Positions 11,850 through 22,399 of a DNA stretch of 64,000 nt are shown piece by piece. The position numbers and the translations under genes are program-made. This stretch comes from Pezizomycotina sp. ARF18 (lineage: Eukaryota > Ascomycota), in the NCBI GenBank assembly GCA_002224055.1, contig AZLU01000006.1:124001-188000 (forward strand), given 5' to 3'. Position 1 is the first letter of the stretch. Each line of letters starts with the position of its first letter. Below the pieces are notes generated by a model that was not told the origin of the DNA, did not search any database, and worked only from the letters and a program-made list of their open reading frames with translations.

Positions 11850-13269
11850 ATGGCTCAATCTACACACAAGGTGAGTTTAAAAACCTCGAACTAGTGCTGT
11901 ATCATAAGTTATCCTGCTCTGTATCTTCGCCTGTATAAGCAAAAAAGGCCATATTCGATATTCGCCACCTTATTGCCTGCAAAAATCCCAATATCGAATA
12001 AAAAATGTCCCAATCAATACTTCTCCATTCTTTCGCCAATTACTAACCTCTACTCTACGAAACTTCCGGGACAAAGTTCTTGATCTGGGGAGGAAATGGC
12101 TGGGTAAGTTTTACTCTCGCGTTCCTCATTCTTTTTTTTTTTTTTTTTCAGCTCCTCTTGGCTATTCAAAGCTTCGTAGCTAACAGGGCTTATATAGGTT
12201 GCCGGGTAAAATACATTCAATTTCAATATACCGTTTCATTCAATGTTTCGGTTGTTTCTAATATGCATCTCGTCGTTACAGCCATCTTTATGAGCTCCTG
12301 AAGTCACAGGGCAAGAACGTCGAAACGACGACGGTCCGCATGGAAGACCGCGAGGCCGTGCTGAAGACGCTCGACACGGTCAACCGACGCACGTGTTAAC
12401 GCGGCTGGCGTTACGGGACGCCCTAACGTCGATGTACGCTCCTCATATTAACCACTAATACCTAAACTTTTTCAATTTGGATGCCTAATATTCTCGTTTC
12501 ATCGTTGCTTTATAGGGTGCGAAGACAACAAAGAAGCCACGATCCGCAGCAACGTGATCGGCGCCATGAACCTCGCCGACTGCTGCTACCTGCGCAACAT
12601 CCACTGCACGTCTTCGCCACTGGCTGCATATACCACTACGACGACGCGCACCCCATCGGCGGCGCGAAATTCACGGAAGAAGCCCCGCGAACTTTTCGGG
12701 ATCGTATACTCGTTTACCAAGTCGAGGGTTGAAGATATCATGAAGTCGTACGGTAATGTCCTGGTATCAGGCTTAGGATGCCGGTGTCGGACGATTTGCA
12801 CCCGCGGTCTTTCGTGACGAAGATTGCGAAGTACGAGAAGGTCGTTGATATCCCGAATGTAAGGACACACCCAAATCCTCCCCCCCTTCTCCATTTTCCA
12901 TTTATCTTTCTTCTTTGATATTGATGTTCTATGTTCGCGAGATATAGTCAACACCCTCTTAACCGACCTCCTCCCGGCATCCATCCTCATGGCCGAGCAC
13001 AACGACACGGGCGTGTACAATTTCACCAACCGGGGGCGATCTCGCACAACGAGGTCCTGGCGCTCTTCAAGAAGCACGTCCGGCCCGATTTCACCTGGCG
13101 AACTTCACGTAGAAGAGCAGAGCAAAGTGATTAAAGCTGGAAGGAGTAACTGCGAGCTGGACACACGAAGCTGGTCAACAAGCTCAAGGAGTACGACTAC
13201 ACCGTCCCGGAAGTCCACGAGGCGTACGAGCAGTGCTTCATTAGGATGAAGGAGAAGGGGGTTAAATAG
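11850..13269 (+). CDS. UDP-4-keto-6-deoxyglucose 3,5-epimerase/4-reductase-like (UDP-rhamnose synthesis)
   Basis: An NAD(P)-dependent extended SDR of the fungal/plant UER1 (NRS/ER) type, which turns UDP-4-keto-6-deoxyglucose into UDP-rhamnose. Exon 1 (11850-11870) encodes MAQSTHK. Exon 2 (12077-12103) encodes FLIWGGNGW, the Rossmann glycine motif, and ends at a GTAAGT donor. After an intron to about 12281 follow ELLKSQGKNVETTTVRMEDR, a stretch on the theme NAAGVTGRPNVD (12395-12435), then SNVIGAMNLADCCY. Next come the IYHYDDAHPIGG region and YSFTKSRVED, whose YxxxK-like order supplies the catalytic Tyr and Lys. Later exons give MPVSDDLHPRSFVTKI, ASILMAEHNDTGVYNFTN, ISHNEVLALFKKHV and a C-terminal KEYDYTVPEVHEAYEQCF, with stop TAG at 13267-13269. 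Length (about 300 residues) fits the family. Several one-base frame changes occur. The upstream 4,6-dehydratase partner is not in this window. Confidence 0.8.
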
Positions 13270-13329
13270 AGGAGTTGTAGAGTATATTTTTTTAGTTTGG
13301 TGAAGCCATTCTTCCATATTTCTTTTCTT

Positions 13330-13331
<2 letters not shown>

Positions 13332-13364
<33 letters not shown>

Positions 13365-13374
13365 CGGTGTACAC
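13332..13374. repeat. T43 homopolymer
   Basis: An uninterrupted run of 43 T, 62 bp after the stop of the epimerase/reductase gene. It is the longest mononucleotide run in the window. It could be a slippage-expanded tract or the poly(A) remnant of a minus-strand retroposed transcript, but no retroposed sequence is recognisable beside it. Confidence 0.9.
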
Positions 13375-13780
13375 TCAACGGCGAATTGAAGGAATCAAAT
13401 ATAGTTGACCTGTTTTTGGCATCTGTCACGAATATAGAGTAGTTTTGAAAACAAAGCAGAATGAACAAGATATGAGTTTGACGATTCTAGAACACCTTGC
13501 CAAACTTCTGAATCTCGATCTCGCTCAATCTTTCGCAAGTGAAAATGTGTCCCCCAGCCTTGACCTCATCAGCGCCAGGGGGCAGTCGCAAGCTTCTCAA
13601 GATGACAAGGCTTAGCTCGCATGCATGTGAGGCGACAAAAAAAGTAGCCGCCAAAGCCAAGCTTGTAAGAAAAGTACAGTAGTCATTGCCGAAGACCACC
13701 GAAAAATAAAAAAATAATAAATAAGCACCGTCTACGTAACGCTTATACAAAATGACATCAAATGGGCCCAAAGAGAGAAA

Positions 13781-13817
<37 letters not shown>
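13781..13817. repeat. (AAT)n microsatellite
   Basis: About twelve perfect tandem copies of AAT/ATA. It lies about 210 bp upstream of the J-protein start codon, in its promoter region. Ile-rich open frames over this tract on both strands are artefacts of the repeat. Confidence 0.9.
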
Positions 13818-13819
<2 letters not shown>

Positions 13820-14027
13820 GCAACTAATTTTCTTTAGCCTTCTCAGCTCTAAGCACACAAAATTTTCTTACAAGGAGCCTTATCATCCCACCTTCTTTCA
13901 TCTAGAATCTTTTTTCCAAAACATCCACGAACCACTAGAAGACAACTACATCACGACTATCCTCACCCTCAGAACCTCTTCCAATAGACAACCTTTCCTT
14001 TTAACGACAACTTACCTCAAAGCAAAA

Positions 14028-16116
14028 ATGCCGCCGCCGGTAGATACGGAATACTACGACCGTCTCGGCGTTCGTCCTACCGCGACGGAGCTGGATCAAG
14101 AAGGCGTACCGGAGGCTGGCGATCACCCACCACCCTGACAAGAACCCCGGAGATGCTACCGCGCACGAGAAGTTCAGCAGGTTCGTTTATTCGGGTTCTA
14201 CGTGCTGTTTAAAGGATGTTGGAAGCTAACTTTTATCGTCCCTCAGATTTCCGAAGCTTATCAAGGTACGAAGCGATCAGCCCTCCCCCACCCACGCAGC
14301 TTACACTTAGGATGACCACGGCGCTACAACGTCCGTTGATGTAGAAAATAGTTACTGACGAGATATGATTACAGTTTCTGAGCAACAAGGACCTAAGAGC
14401 ACACTATGACAAGTTCGGCAAGGACAAGGCTGTACCCGACGGAGGCTTCGGTGAGCAGCTTACTCCAGCGAAATTTTATAGCTTACCTTAAGGGAAATTT
14501 TTCACGATGTTAACGTAGAACTAGAGGACCCGTCCGAATTTTTCAGCATGATATTCGGTGGAGAGGCGTTCGTTGACTGGTGAGACCTTACTTGACCTAT
14601 TTCCCTCAAACTTACCATCAACAACTACTAAAAAAAAGCTCCATGATAACGAACTAGGATCGGAGAAATATCCTCATGAAAGACCTCACCAAGACGATGG
14701 AAATAACCATGCGAGACGTCGACCCGAAGACCCGAGGACGTCGAGAAGGCGCAGGCGGCCGCGCAGGCGCACCAGGAGTCGCAGCACCCGCCGCATTCAC
14801 CCGGACCCGCATCACCGACGCCGCCCGGCTACGAAACGCCGCCCGGTGGGGCTGGTCCTGCTACCGCGCGCACGGATTCCCCCGAGGATAAGAAGACGGC
14901 TGCTGGTCCGCACTCCGGCGGAAGTCCGGGTCGCCGCGCACCAGCGTACGCCGCGGAGAAGGATCAGGAGGCCGGTGGCAGCGGTAGCGGATTTTTGCAC
15001 ACGCCGTCGGGAGCTGATACCCCGTCCCGCAGCGACGGCGCGAGGACGCCGATCAGGCAGGCTATCATGGACAAGAGCGATGAGGAGTACAGGCAGCACC
15101 TCGCGAGGCCGAATCCGACCCATCCGCGAAGGGTAAAAAGAAGGTCTGACGAAGGAACAGCGCGAGGAGCTGGCAAGATACGAAAAGGAGCGCCGCGAAA
15201 TAAGAGAAAAGCGAGTGGCAACGCTGACGAAGAATTTAATCGAGAAGATAAGCGTGTGGACGAACAGACAAAGGGAAGGAAGTCACGCACTCGTTCGAGG
15301 AGAAATAATACGAAGTGGAGAACTTAAAGATGGAGACTTCGGGATAGAGATCTTGCACAGCATAGGCAAGTTACATGATGAAGGCGTCAAGCTACCTCAA
15401 ATCGCAAAAGTTTTTGGGGATACAGGTTTTTTTTCACGCTTGAAAGATAAAGGGACGATAGCAAGGAGACGTGGAATACGATCTCTAGCGCATCGACGCG
15501 CAGATGACGATGGAGGAGATGGCCAAAATGGAGGAGAAAGGTGGAGAGATTGACGGACGAGAAGAAGGTGGAGTACGAGAGAAAGGTTACGGGCAAGATC
15601 CTTATGGCGCGTGGAGGGGGTCGAAGTTTGAGATACAGAGCGTCCTACGGTACGACTTACCTCCATTTGTCAAACTCTTTTATGAGTGTTTGGTTATTAA
15701 CGTTTATTTTCGATAATTATAGGAGGTCTGCGACCGCGTCCTGTGATGACAAGACCGTATCCAGCAGAAGCGCATAGAGCGGCGAAGCTCTTGTCATGAT
15801 AGGCAGATATTCAAAGAGGTAAATAGCGTCTTTTCCGTTTCAATCATTCTTTCATATCTCATTTTTCTTTTACGCTTTCGGTGCTAACGTCTCCCCTCTA
15901 TTCAGGCCGAACGCGATCCGACGACGAGTCGGCGAAGGCGTCTTCGAGTCGCTGGTCGCCGAAGCCGCCAAGAGCGATAAGGCAAAGGAGAAAGAGAAGA
16001 AGAAGAAAGAGGAGGAGCGGGCGGCGAAGGCTGCAGCTGCGGCCGCGCCGAAGGAGCACGAGTCGAGTAAAGAAGATTTTTTATTATTGGGCTGGAATTA
16101 TGATCATAAGCATTAA
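14028..16116 (+). CDS. DnaJ (Hsp40) protein with DnaJ-X domain, Caj1/Djp1 type
   Basis: A J-protein co-chaperone for Hsp70. The ATG at 14028 begins [23 protein letters not shown]. After a frame change follow [21 protein letters not shown] with the invariant HPD, then ISEAYQ (14247-14265) and [17 protein letters not shown] after 14375. Introns at 14181-14246, 14266-14374 and 14451-14518 have good GT/AG ends. [19 protein letters not shown] and IGEIS...[10 protein letters not shown] follow, then a Pro/Gly/Ser/His-rich linker, [20 protein letters not shown], and the C-terminal DnaJ-X section with [41 protein letters not shown]-like text and a Lys/Glu/Ala-rich coiled tail ending near 16116. In yeast, relatives Djp1 and Caj1 act in peroxisomal import and membrane-linked Hsp70 work. 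At least six one-base frame changes are seen, and the exact C-terminus is uncertain. Confidence 0.82.
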
Positions 16117-16923
16117 GAAAATGAGCATTAATAGATTGGAGTCTGAAAGCTCAGGAACGTAGTAAATAGAGTGGCGGGAACTGAGATCCGTATTTGGATT
16201 TTGTCATTGGGTTTTTGTTTTTGTTTTTTTTTTACCCTTACGTTTGTATCCGTTTTTTTTCCATTTGTTAGCCTTTTTCTCCTTATAGTACTATTATTCA
16301 TTATTCTCTCGTAGAAGACTATTATTCAGAGGGAATCAATTCCCATTCATTCTCGCAGATCCACGCCAATCTTGTTATCTTGGTCTCCTTGCTTGCTGAT
16401 ACATATTGGCCACTGGCGTGAAAAATATGAGTCCGCGTGGCGCGACGCAAGGATTGCTGCGGAAAACCACAAGGCTGTAAAACAAAATTCTGAAAAATTC
16501 TTCGAGGGGATGAAGGAAATGTTTAAGCTTCATCTTCATCATCCCCCCTTCTATAATACAGTTTGGGTCTATCAAGACACTGTACGCCAGTTTTCCTCCA
16601 ATAGCTGGTGTAGATGTTGTTCTGATTATGGCCTATGAGTTCACGTTTACTGCTGAGAAGTATGGATAAATGGTTTTTTTTTTTTTGGTTTTTATTTATT
16701 TATTTATTTGTGCTTATAGCTAGCTATGCAAGTAAGAATACTGGTATGTTTCTTATTTCATCTTGAAAAACAATGCTAAAAAATGGGTTTTTTTTTTCTC
16801 TTGCATCTTGCGGAATTAGGAGTTATGAGAAATAGTATACAAAAAGGAAAAAAAAAATGAAAAACGCCGAAAATACAAAAGCAAAACAATCCGTATGCAT
16901 AAAGCCATAGTAAAGGTTAGAAG

Positions 16924-18720
16924 TTATAATGACCAAAAGATCATCAACCGAAAGCATCTGTTAGCATGCACCTGGACCTTGGTTGTTTCGATAGTTAAAA
17001 AATAAAGTTGATTAGAATGAATGATAATGCGTACCCAATCTTCAAACGGTCCAACCTCCATGTACCCATTCCTGCAATCCATCCACACGCACCTAACCTC
17101 GTCTATCATCCTATTCCACCCGATCGTACCGAGTCATTGCTCCGTCAACTTTATCGTCATCTCCGAGCGCATGAGCTGCCCACCGGACCGCCGTTGATAC
17201 GCGGTATATCGAATACACCCACGTCCAGAATGAATTACTTGTAGTATAGTAGTAACCCACATGTGCGGTACCCTCCTTGCCTCGTCGAAAACTTGCGGGT
17301 TTCGGAGGATATGAAGCATATTTTCTGGAGGAGATGGGGTTCATGGCCGCGTGCTCCTCCGCGCGGGTTACGTAGTCGCGGAAGGATATCAGTTCCATTT
17401 CGACGTGCTTGTCGCCGTGCCGGATGTGCATGCTGAAACTTCCGTCGGGCAAGGGGAACGGGACGGCACTTCTGTAAGTATAAAGTCTGCTTCTCCTGCG
17501 CTCGCGGATGGATTCGGTTTGTGCGTGAAGGCGACTTGTATTTCTTTATCTGTTCGGATCTGCTTTAGTCGTTTTAGAGATGGGCCGTTGACGCGCATTG
17601 TGTACGCTGCCGCCTGCGTGCGCCACCAGTACTTCATCGCGTCCTCGTGCATGTCCGGAAACGCCTTTCGGAGGGCGTACCCGAACACCGGAGGACGATA
17701 GACGTACTCGGTAGATTCATCTCCTTTTGTACCTTCCAGTAACCCTTCAAGGGGATGTAATTATCCTCCGACAGGTCTTCTTCGCCGCACGAACTGAAGC
17801 GCTCGAATATGCAATCTAGGCTCCGCGAATCTCCGCTATTGGTACCCATAGCGCACCCTCCCTCGAAGAAATTCCTACCGGGGGAGTTGGTTTCGTTGAA
17901 GATTAGTATGCGGTCCATGCGCATCGCGAGGGATAAGATCCAGCCCGTGGCGTGGATTACGGTACCTAACCCGTTTTTATCCCAGAAGTGCTGCAGCACT
18001 ATAAATCTTTTGTTTTTGCATTCGGATTTGGGAGGGTGTTGGTAGTTGTATATGTGCTCCTGCGCGAATTTGGTGAGCGGTGGCATGGGGAGTCGTCGTT
18101 TTCTTTTATGAACTTTAGCCAGTCGGCCGCGCCGTCGAGCTCGTATAAACGGCGTAGGCGCTGCTGACGGGTGTTATAAAAACATTATTGCTGCTATCTT
18201 CCTTTGCTAATCGTCGCCGTAGATGCCGACTTGCTTGAGCACGAATCGATCCTGCAGCGAAGCTTCTCCTCGAAGTCTTCTACATAACCGCGTACCGCTC
18301 GAAGTTCCTGTTAATAGAAGTCGTAGTAGGAATCGGTCTCGCGGGTCTAATCCGAGCATAGCTCGTCGTCGTAACCGAACCTCAGGTCCTCTAATAACCG
18401 TCGTAGTCTGCGTTACTTTTTTCGTTTCGTATTTAATTTCGTGACTTCCTTGACGTCCGTGACCGTAACGTAGCGGATGACGGTCTGCGGATTCCCTCCA
18501 TCTTCGTCCTTGCCGTGCTTCCGTAGTATTCGTCGCTATAAGGTCTTGGTTGGATGGTGATTTGATTATGATGGGGTCGAGGGCGGAATTGAGGAGGGAG
18601 GAGAAGGAGAGGTGGTCGCCCCGGCCGGCGGTATTGGCGGAGAGGAGGAGGATTAGGGTTGTGACGACGGCGGCGGATACGACGAGCGGGAAGAGGAAGC
18701 GGCGGGAACTGGCAGGAAAC
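16924..18720 (-). CDS. type II membrane glycosyltransferase, fucosyltransferase (GT23-like) superfamily
   Basis: Near 18710-18640 the minus strand encodes RRFLFPLVVSAAVVTTLILLL, a single N-terminal signal anchor typical of Golgi glycosyltransferases. After a poorly resolved stem region come HIYNYQHPPKSECKNKRFIV, NGLGTVIHATGWILSLAMRMDR, FEGGCAMGTNSGDSRSLDC, DNYIPLKGYWKVQKEMNLP and YALRKAFPDMHEDAMKYWW. The core motif GSFSMHIRHGDKHVEMELIS (about 17430) matches motif I (HxRxxDK) of the alpha-1,6-fucosyltransferase/NodZ/O-fucosyltransferase superfamily. Further on are FDEARR, a segment on YYTTSNSFWTWVYSIYR, and RMIDEVRCVWMDCRNGYMEV near the C-terminus, the donor-binding fold end of this group. The donor sugar cannot be told from sequence. 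The start codon is not resolved because of frame changes and possible introns. It is transcribed away from the transporter gene at 20981. Confidence 0.65.
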
Positions 18721-18739
18721 CTTAAGTGTTAGCGAAAAC

Positions 18740-20591
18740 CTTATCCTGGATCTATGAAAGGACCGGACTCCATTGTGTGAAAAAAAGCGATGATGTCTCG
18801 AACTCAGACTTCACTCATTAAAGAGCCGAGATGGAGAGCTCATGAGAGAGCCAAGCCAGGGGAGAGAATTGCGAGCTATGCGCAGGTGAAGGAAAGGCAA
18901 CGTACATGAAATGCGAGGACACCATGGTGAACAAGATGGAATTTGGTCGGTCCTCTGGTGAATTAGCTGTACAAAATTCCTGTCATTTGCTGAACAGGAA
19001 TGTTTAATAGAAAAATTGAATTATATCTATTCACTTTTTGAACAAGCTAAAACAAACAAATCTATTATCAAAAGGCAGTTGTCACTGTTATAACGGCCCC
19101 TTTTTTTCTTTTCGTTCGTATTTATTTCTTGTCGTTCTCGATCTGTGAAGCGCCGAAAGAAAAAAAAATAATTAAAAAAATAGAAGTATCGCGCAGAGGG
19201 TACCAAAAAACGCCTACTACCGCTTCAATTGCATCTCTCAACGTTTGCAGCGGCGAACAGACCGAGACGAGGCTTCCCCTCTTCAATTTGGTTTAGAAGG
19301 GGGAAGGAAAAGGGATGCTGTAAGTATATCGAGAGCTGCTTCTGTTTCTGTCGCGCTGCAGTAGCTGTCACACCCTCCTGTCGTCAATTTCAGCTTTCTT
19401 TTAATTAATTTCAAAACGGGGAGCGAAAAGAAGGAAAGGAAAGGAGAAAAGAAGGAGTTTGGAGATCCCAAAAAGCTTAGCAGTTTAGGGTGGCGTTATC
19501 ATGGTCAATTCCAACCACGGTATCCAGCCAATTGCCATCGCTGAGACTGTCACGGTTGAGGGAAATTAAATAAGAGATATCACTTTAAGCGGGAAAGTCC
19601 ATCCCTCTCTTGTTGGGTCCGAAATCAAGAAAGAAACGATCACGGCGGCAAAAAGGCTTCCGGAAGCCATCTCGAACTCGGTCAGGAATGCTGAGAGGGC
19701 ATCAGGAATGCACAGGAGCCGAACGCGCGTCCACGGTTTCCTTTGCTTCCAAGGATCTCGAGACGTTCCCAATAATTTTTTGGCGGGGATTTTCTCGGAG
19801 GATCTTGGGTATTGGAAGGGCTGCAAGGGGGTGGATCCCTAAAGTATTTTTTCTCTTCTTTTAGCGATTGGGTGAGATACCCGCCAGTACGGAACGGTAA
19901 TCCGGGCTGTTTAGGGGCTAAAGCAAGCCGGAAATGAGCGAATACGGACTTTAGGAAGCTAATTGAAAGGCCCTTTGTCTTCGCTTGTCCAGTGCCAACC
20001 CTTCCATCCATCATCCTGCTGTTGCTATCCGGCAATCCAACAATTATCTACACATCATCGCATCACTCGATTATAGTAGATCAACGCTCCGTATGATAAA
20101 GAAGGGGGGGGGGGGGGGGTGGGAGACACAGCTGCTGATGGATTTTCTTGGCCCCCCTTCACTTTAATCCTTCTCCGTCTCCCCTTCTCATTCCTGAACT
20201 TCTGCAAGATTTCTGCGAGGGGTCGTTTTACTTTTTAATTTTCCTATATTTCTTTTATCGTCAATCAGCTTTCGCATCGTGTCGTTTTGTGGTGCAGCAG
20301 GAGAATGTTTCGACAAGCTTCTTTGGCAGTGAAGCCAGGAGTGCAGCATTATTTCTCCTTCTTTAGCGCCTGTCCGTATTTCGCCAGACTCGCCTCTTTG
20401 TTCGAGTATTTACTGTTCGGTATGTACAAGCAGTATATTAGCGGGCATATTTCCAGAATTTGCAATAGAAGGAACCCCCAAAAGACAACAGACGAAACTT
20501 GCTGAGAACCGTTTTTCATTCATTCCTTGTCGTTTGGTGTCTGGTCGTTCTTTACTGCCTATTATTCTCGCTCGTTAGCAGTTATCGCAAT

Positions 20592-20627
<36 letters not shown>

Positions 20628-20980
20628 TTCTTTCTTTAATTTTACCTTGTACTCCGTAGTTTGATTTTTTATTTTGTTTATTTTTTATTATCAACAACTT
20701 TCGTGGTTGGTTCTAGTAGCACAAAAACGACATCGTCTTCCGTTTAACAAAAGCTAATCCCGCTAACGTCTTCCTTTCCCTTTCCTCCCCCTCTTCTAGA
20801 GAATAACAACAACCAAAATCATCTCCGTTCTTTTTTGACTTCCTTCTTCTTTTCTCACTTTCTTTATCGAATACGGAACAAGGAGAATATCCATTCATTG
20901 CCTTGAACCAATATCCTGCTGCGACGCGGCCTTCGCCTCGTTTCCCTCCCCGTAGCCAACAAAAAAAAAAACAATTTACA
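18740..20980. other. intergenic: divergent promoter region of the glycosyltransferase and transporter genes
   Basis: No gene is supported. It holds a G16 run at 20104-20119, a (TTTC)n tract at 20591-20637 and, from about 20520 to 20880, a pyrimidine-rich stretch of the kind common upstream of highly used fungal genes. A short reading frame at 19501-19569 (MVNSNHGIQPIAIAETV...) is noted only as a possible small ORF. Confidence 0.4.
20591..20637. repeat. (TTTC)n microsatellite
   Basis: About ten copies of TTTC with one imperfect unit near the right end, inside the pyrimidine-rich promoter region some 340 bp upstream of the transporter start. Confidence 0.9.
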
Positions 20981-22216
20981 ATGGGTCTCTCGGAACAGGA
21001 CCTGGAGTCCCAGCGGCTCGAGATGCTCTCCGAGAAAGGGTACGACGACGATTCGTACGCTTCTTCGGTGACAGATGACGGTCTGGAGAAGCCGTCGGCG
21101 ACGGTGGTAGTTTCCGCCATGCCAAGGGACGGCATCGTAGACTCCAGTAGCTCGAAAGCTTCGTTCCTTACGTGGACCATGGTGAACACATTAGCTACCA
21201 TCGGCATCGTACGTTTTATTGTCTCTTCTCGAACTTATTGCTTAATTCAAGTCGGCGTACTAATTTCTCCCTTCCTTTGCAGGTCTTCACCAACAAAGCA
21301 ATCTTCGACGACCCCTCCTTCAAACTCATGCAGACGTCCTTCGCCTGCTTCCACTTCCTCTGCACGACCCTAACCCTCTTCATCCTCTCCCGCTCCTCCC
21401 TCGGCTTCTTCCAGCCCCGCCGCGCGGGCTTCCTCGAAATCGCGCCGCTGGCGATGGCAATGTGCCTCAACGTCATCCTCCCCAACTTATCCCTCGCATA
21501 CTCCTCCGTGACCTTCTACCAGATTGTCCGGATCCTTCTCACGCCGCTCGTCGCGTTCATCAACCTGATGTTCTACGGCGTCACGATCCCCCGCAGCGCA
21601 GCGTACGCCCTTGTCCCCATCTGCATGGGCGTCGGCATCGTCTCTTACTACGACACCCTCCCCGATCCTTCTCAGCCCGTTAAGACGACCAGCACATCCG
21701 GTATGGTGTTCGCGTTTACCGGAGTTGCCGCGTCGAGCGTGTACACCGTCTGGATCGGCGCCTACCACCGCAAGCTGAACATGTCGTCCATGCAGCTGCT
21801 GTTCACCAGGCGCCCGTTTCTTCCTTTTTGCTGCTGTACTTTATCCCTTTCATCGACCGCTTCCCGTCTGGACCGACGTCTCGGTCAACAAGTACCTCCT
21901 GATCCTCCTCTCGGGATGCTTCGCGAGCTTGATCAACCTGAGCCAATTTTCATCGTAGCAGGTGCGGGAGCCGTCAGCAGCACCGTCGTCGGCCACGCCA
22001 AGACGTGCAGTATCGTTATGCTGGGCTGGATTACGAGCGGGAGGAAGGTACGGATAGGAGCTTGCTGGGTGTTTTGATGGCGATATTTGGAATTATTGCG
22101 TAAGTTTTCTCTTTGATAATATTTGAACTTTTTTGGGAGAAGGTTGGTAAAGGCTAACTTTAGATTACAGTTACTCCGGTGCCGTCGCGCGCGCTAAGCA
22201 GGGACATAAAAAATGA
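20981..22216 (+). CDS. nucleotide-sugar transporter, SLC35E3/triose-phosphate-transporter family
   Basis: A Golgi-type nucleotide-sugar antiporter of the drug/metabolite superfamily with about ten membrane segments. Exon 1 (20981-21208) encodes a hydrophilic N-terminus, MGLSEQDLESQRLEMLSEKG, ending in SFLTWTMVNTLATIGI. An intron at 21209-21282 (GTACGT...GCAG) leads into VFTNKAIFDDPSFKLMQTSF, a classic family opening (NK at the end of TM1). Then come the TM3-4 region CLNVILPNLSLAYSSVTFYQ, VRILLTPLVAFINLMFYGV, SYYDTLPD, FTGVAASSVYTVWIGAYHRK, SFLLLYFIPFIDRFPVWTDV, FIVAGAGAVSSTVVGHAKTC and SLLGVLMAIFGIIA. An intron at 22100-22170 joins to YSGAVARAKQGHKK and stop TGA at 22214-22216. Frame changes occur near 21808, 21867, 21948 and 22045. 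Plant UDP-rhamnose/UDP-galactose transporters belong to a related branch of this superfamily, so the sugar could be UDP-rhamnose; that rests on context only. Confidence 0.85.
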
Positions 22217-22399
22217 GAAGGCTTTCGCCGCCGTCGCGCCTTCGCGCATGGAGCGACCGCTCTTTGTTGTCCCTTTTACACCACATTCTCTTTTGATAGC
22301 CAGTTTTCGGCAACGGGTTGTTCTTATTCTTCCGGTTCCAGGGTGCTTTTTAAAACCTCTTCAATAGGCTAAAGGCAGATCCTTGTAAAAACGTGGTTT

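Noticed and set aside
13487-14138. Ile-rich frames on both strands across 13.75-13.85 kb
   Set aside because: Created by the (AAT)n microsatellite, which is open in several frames.
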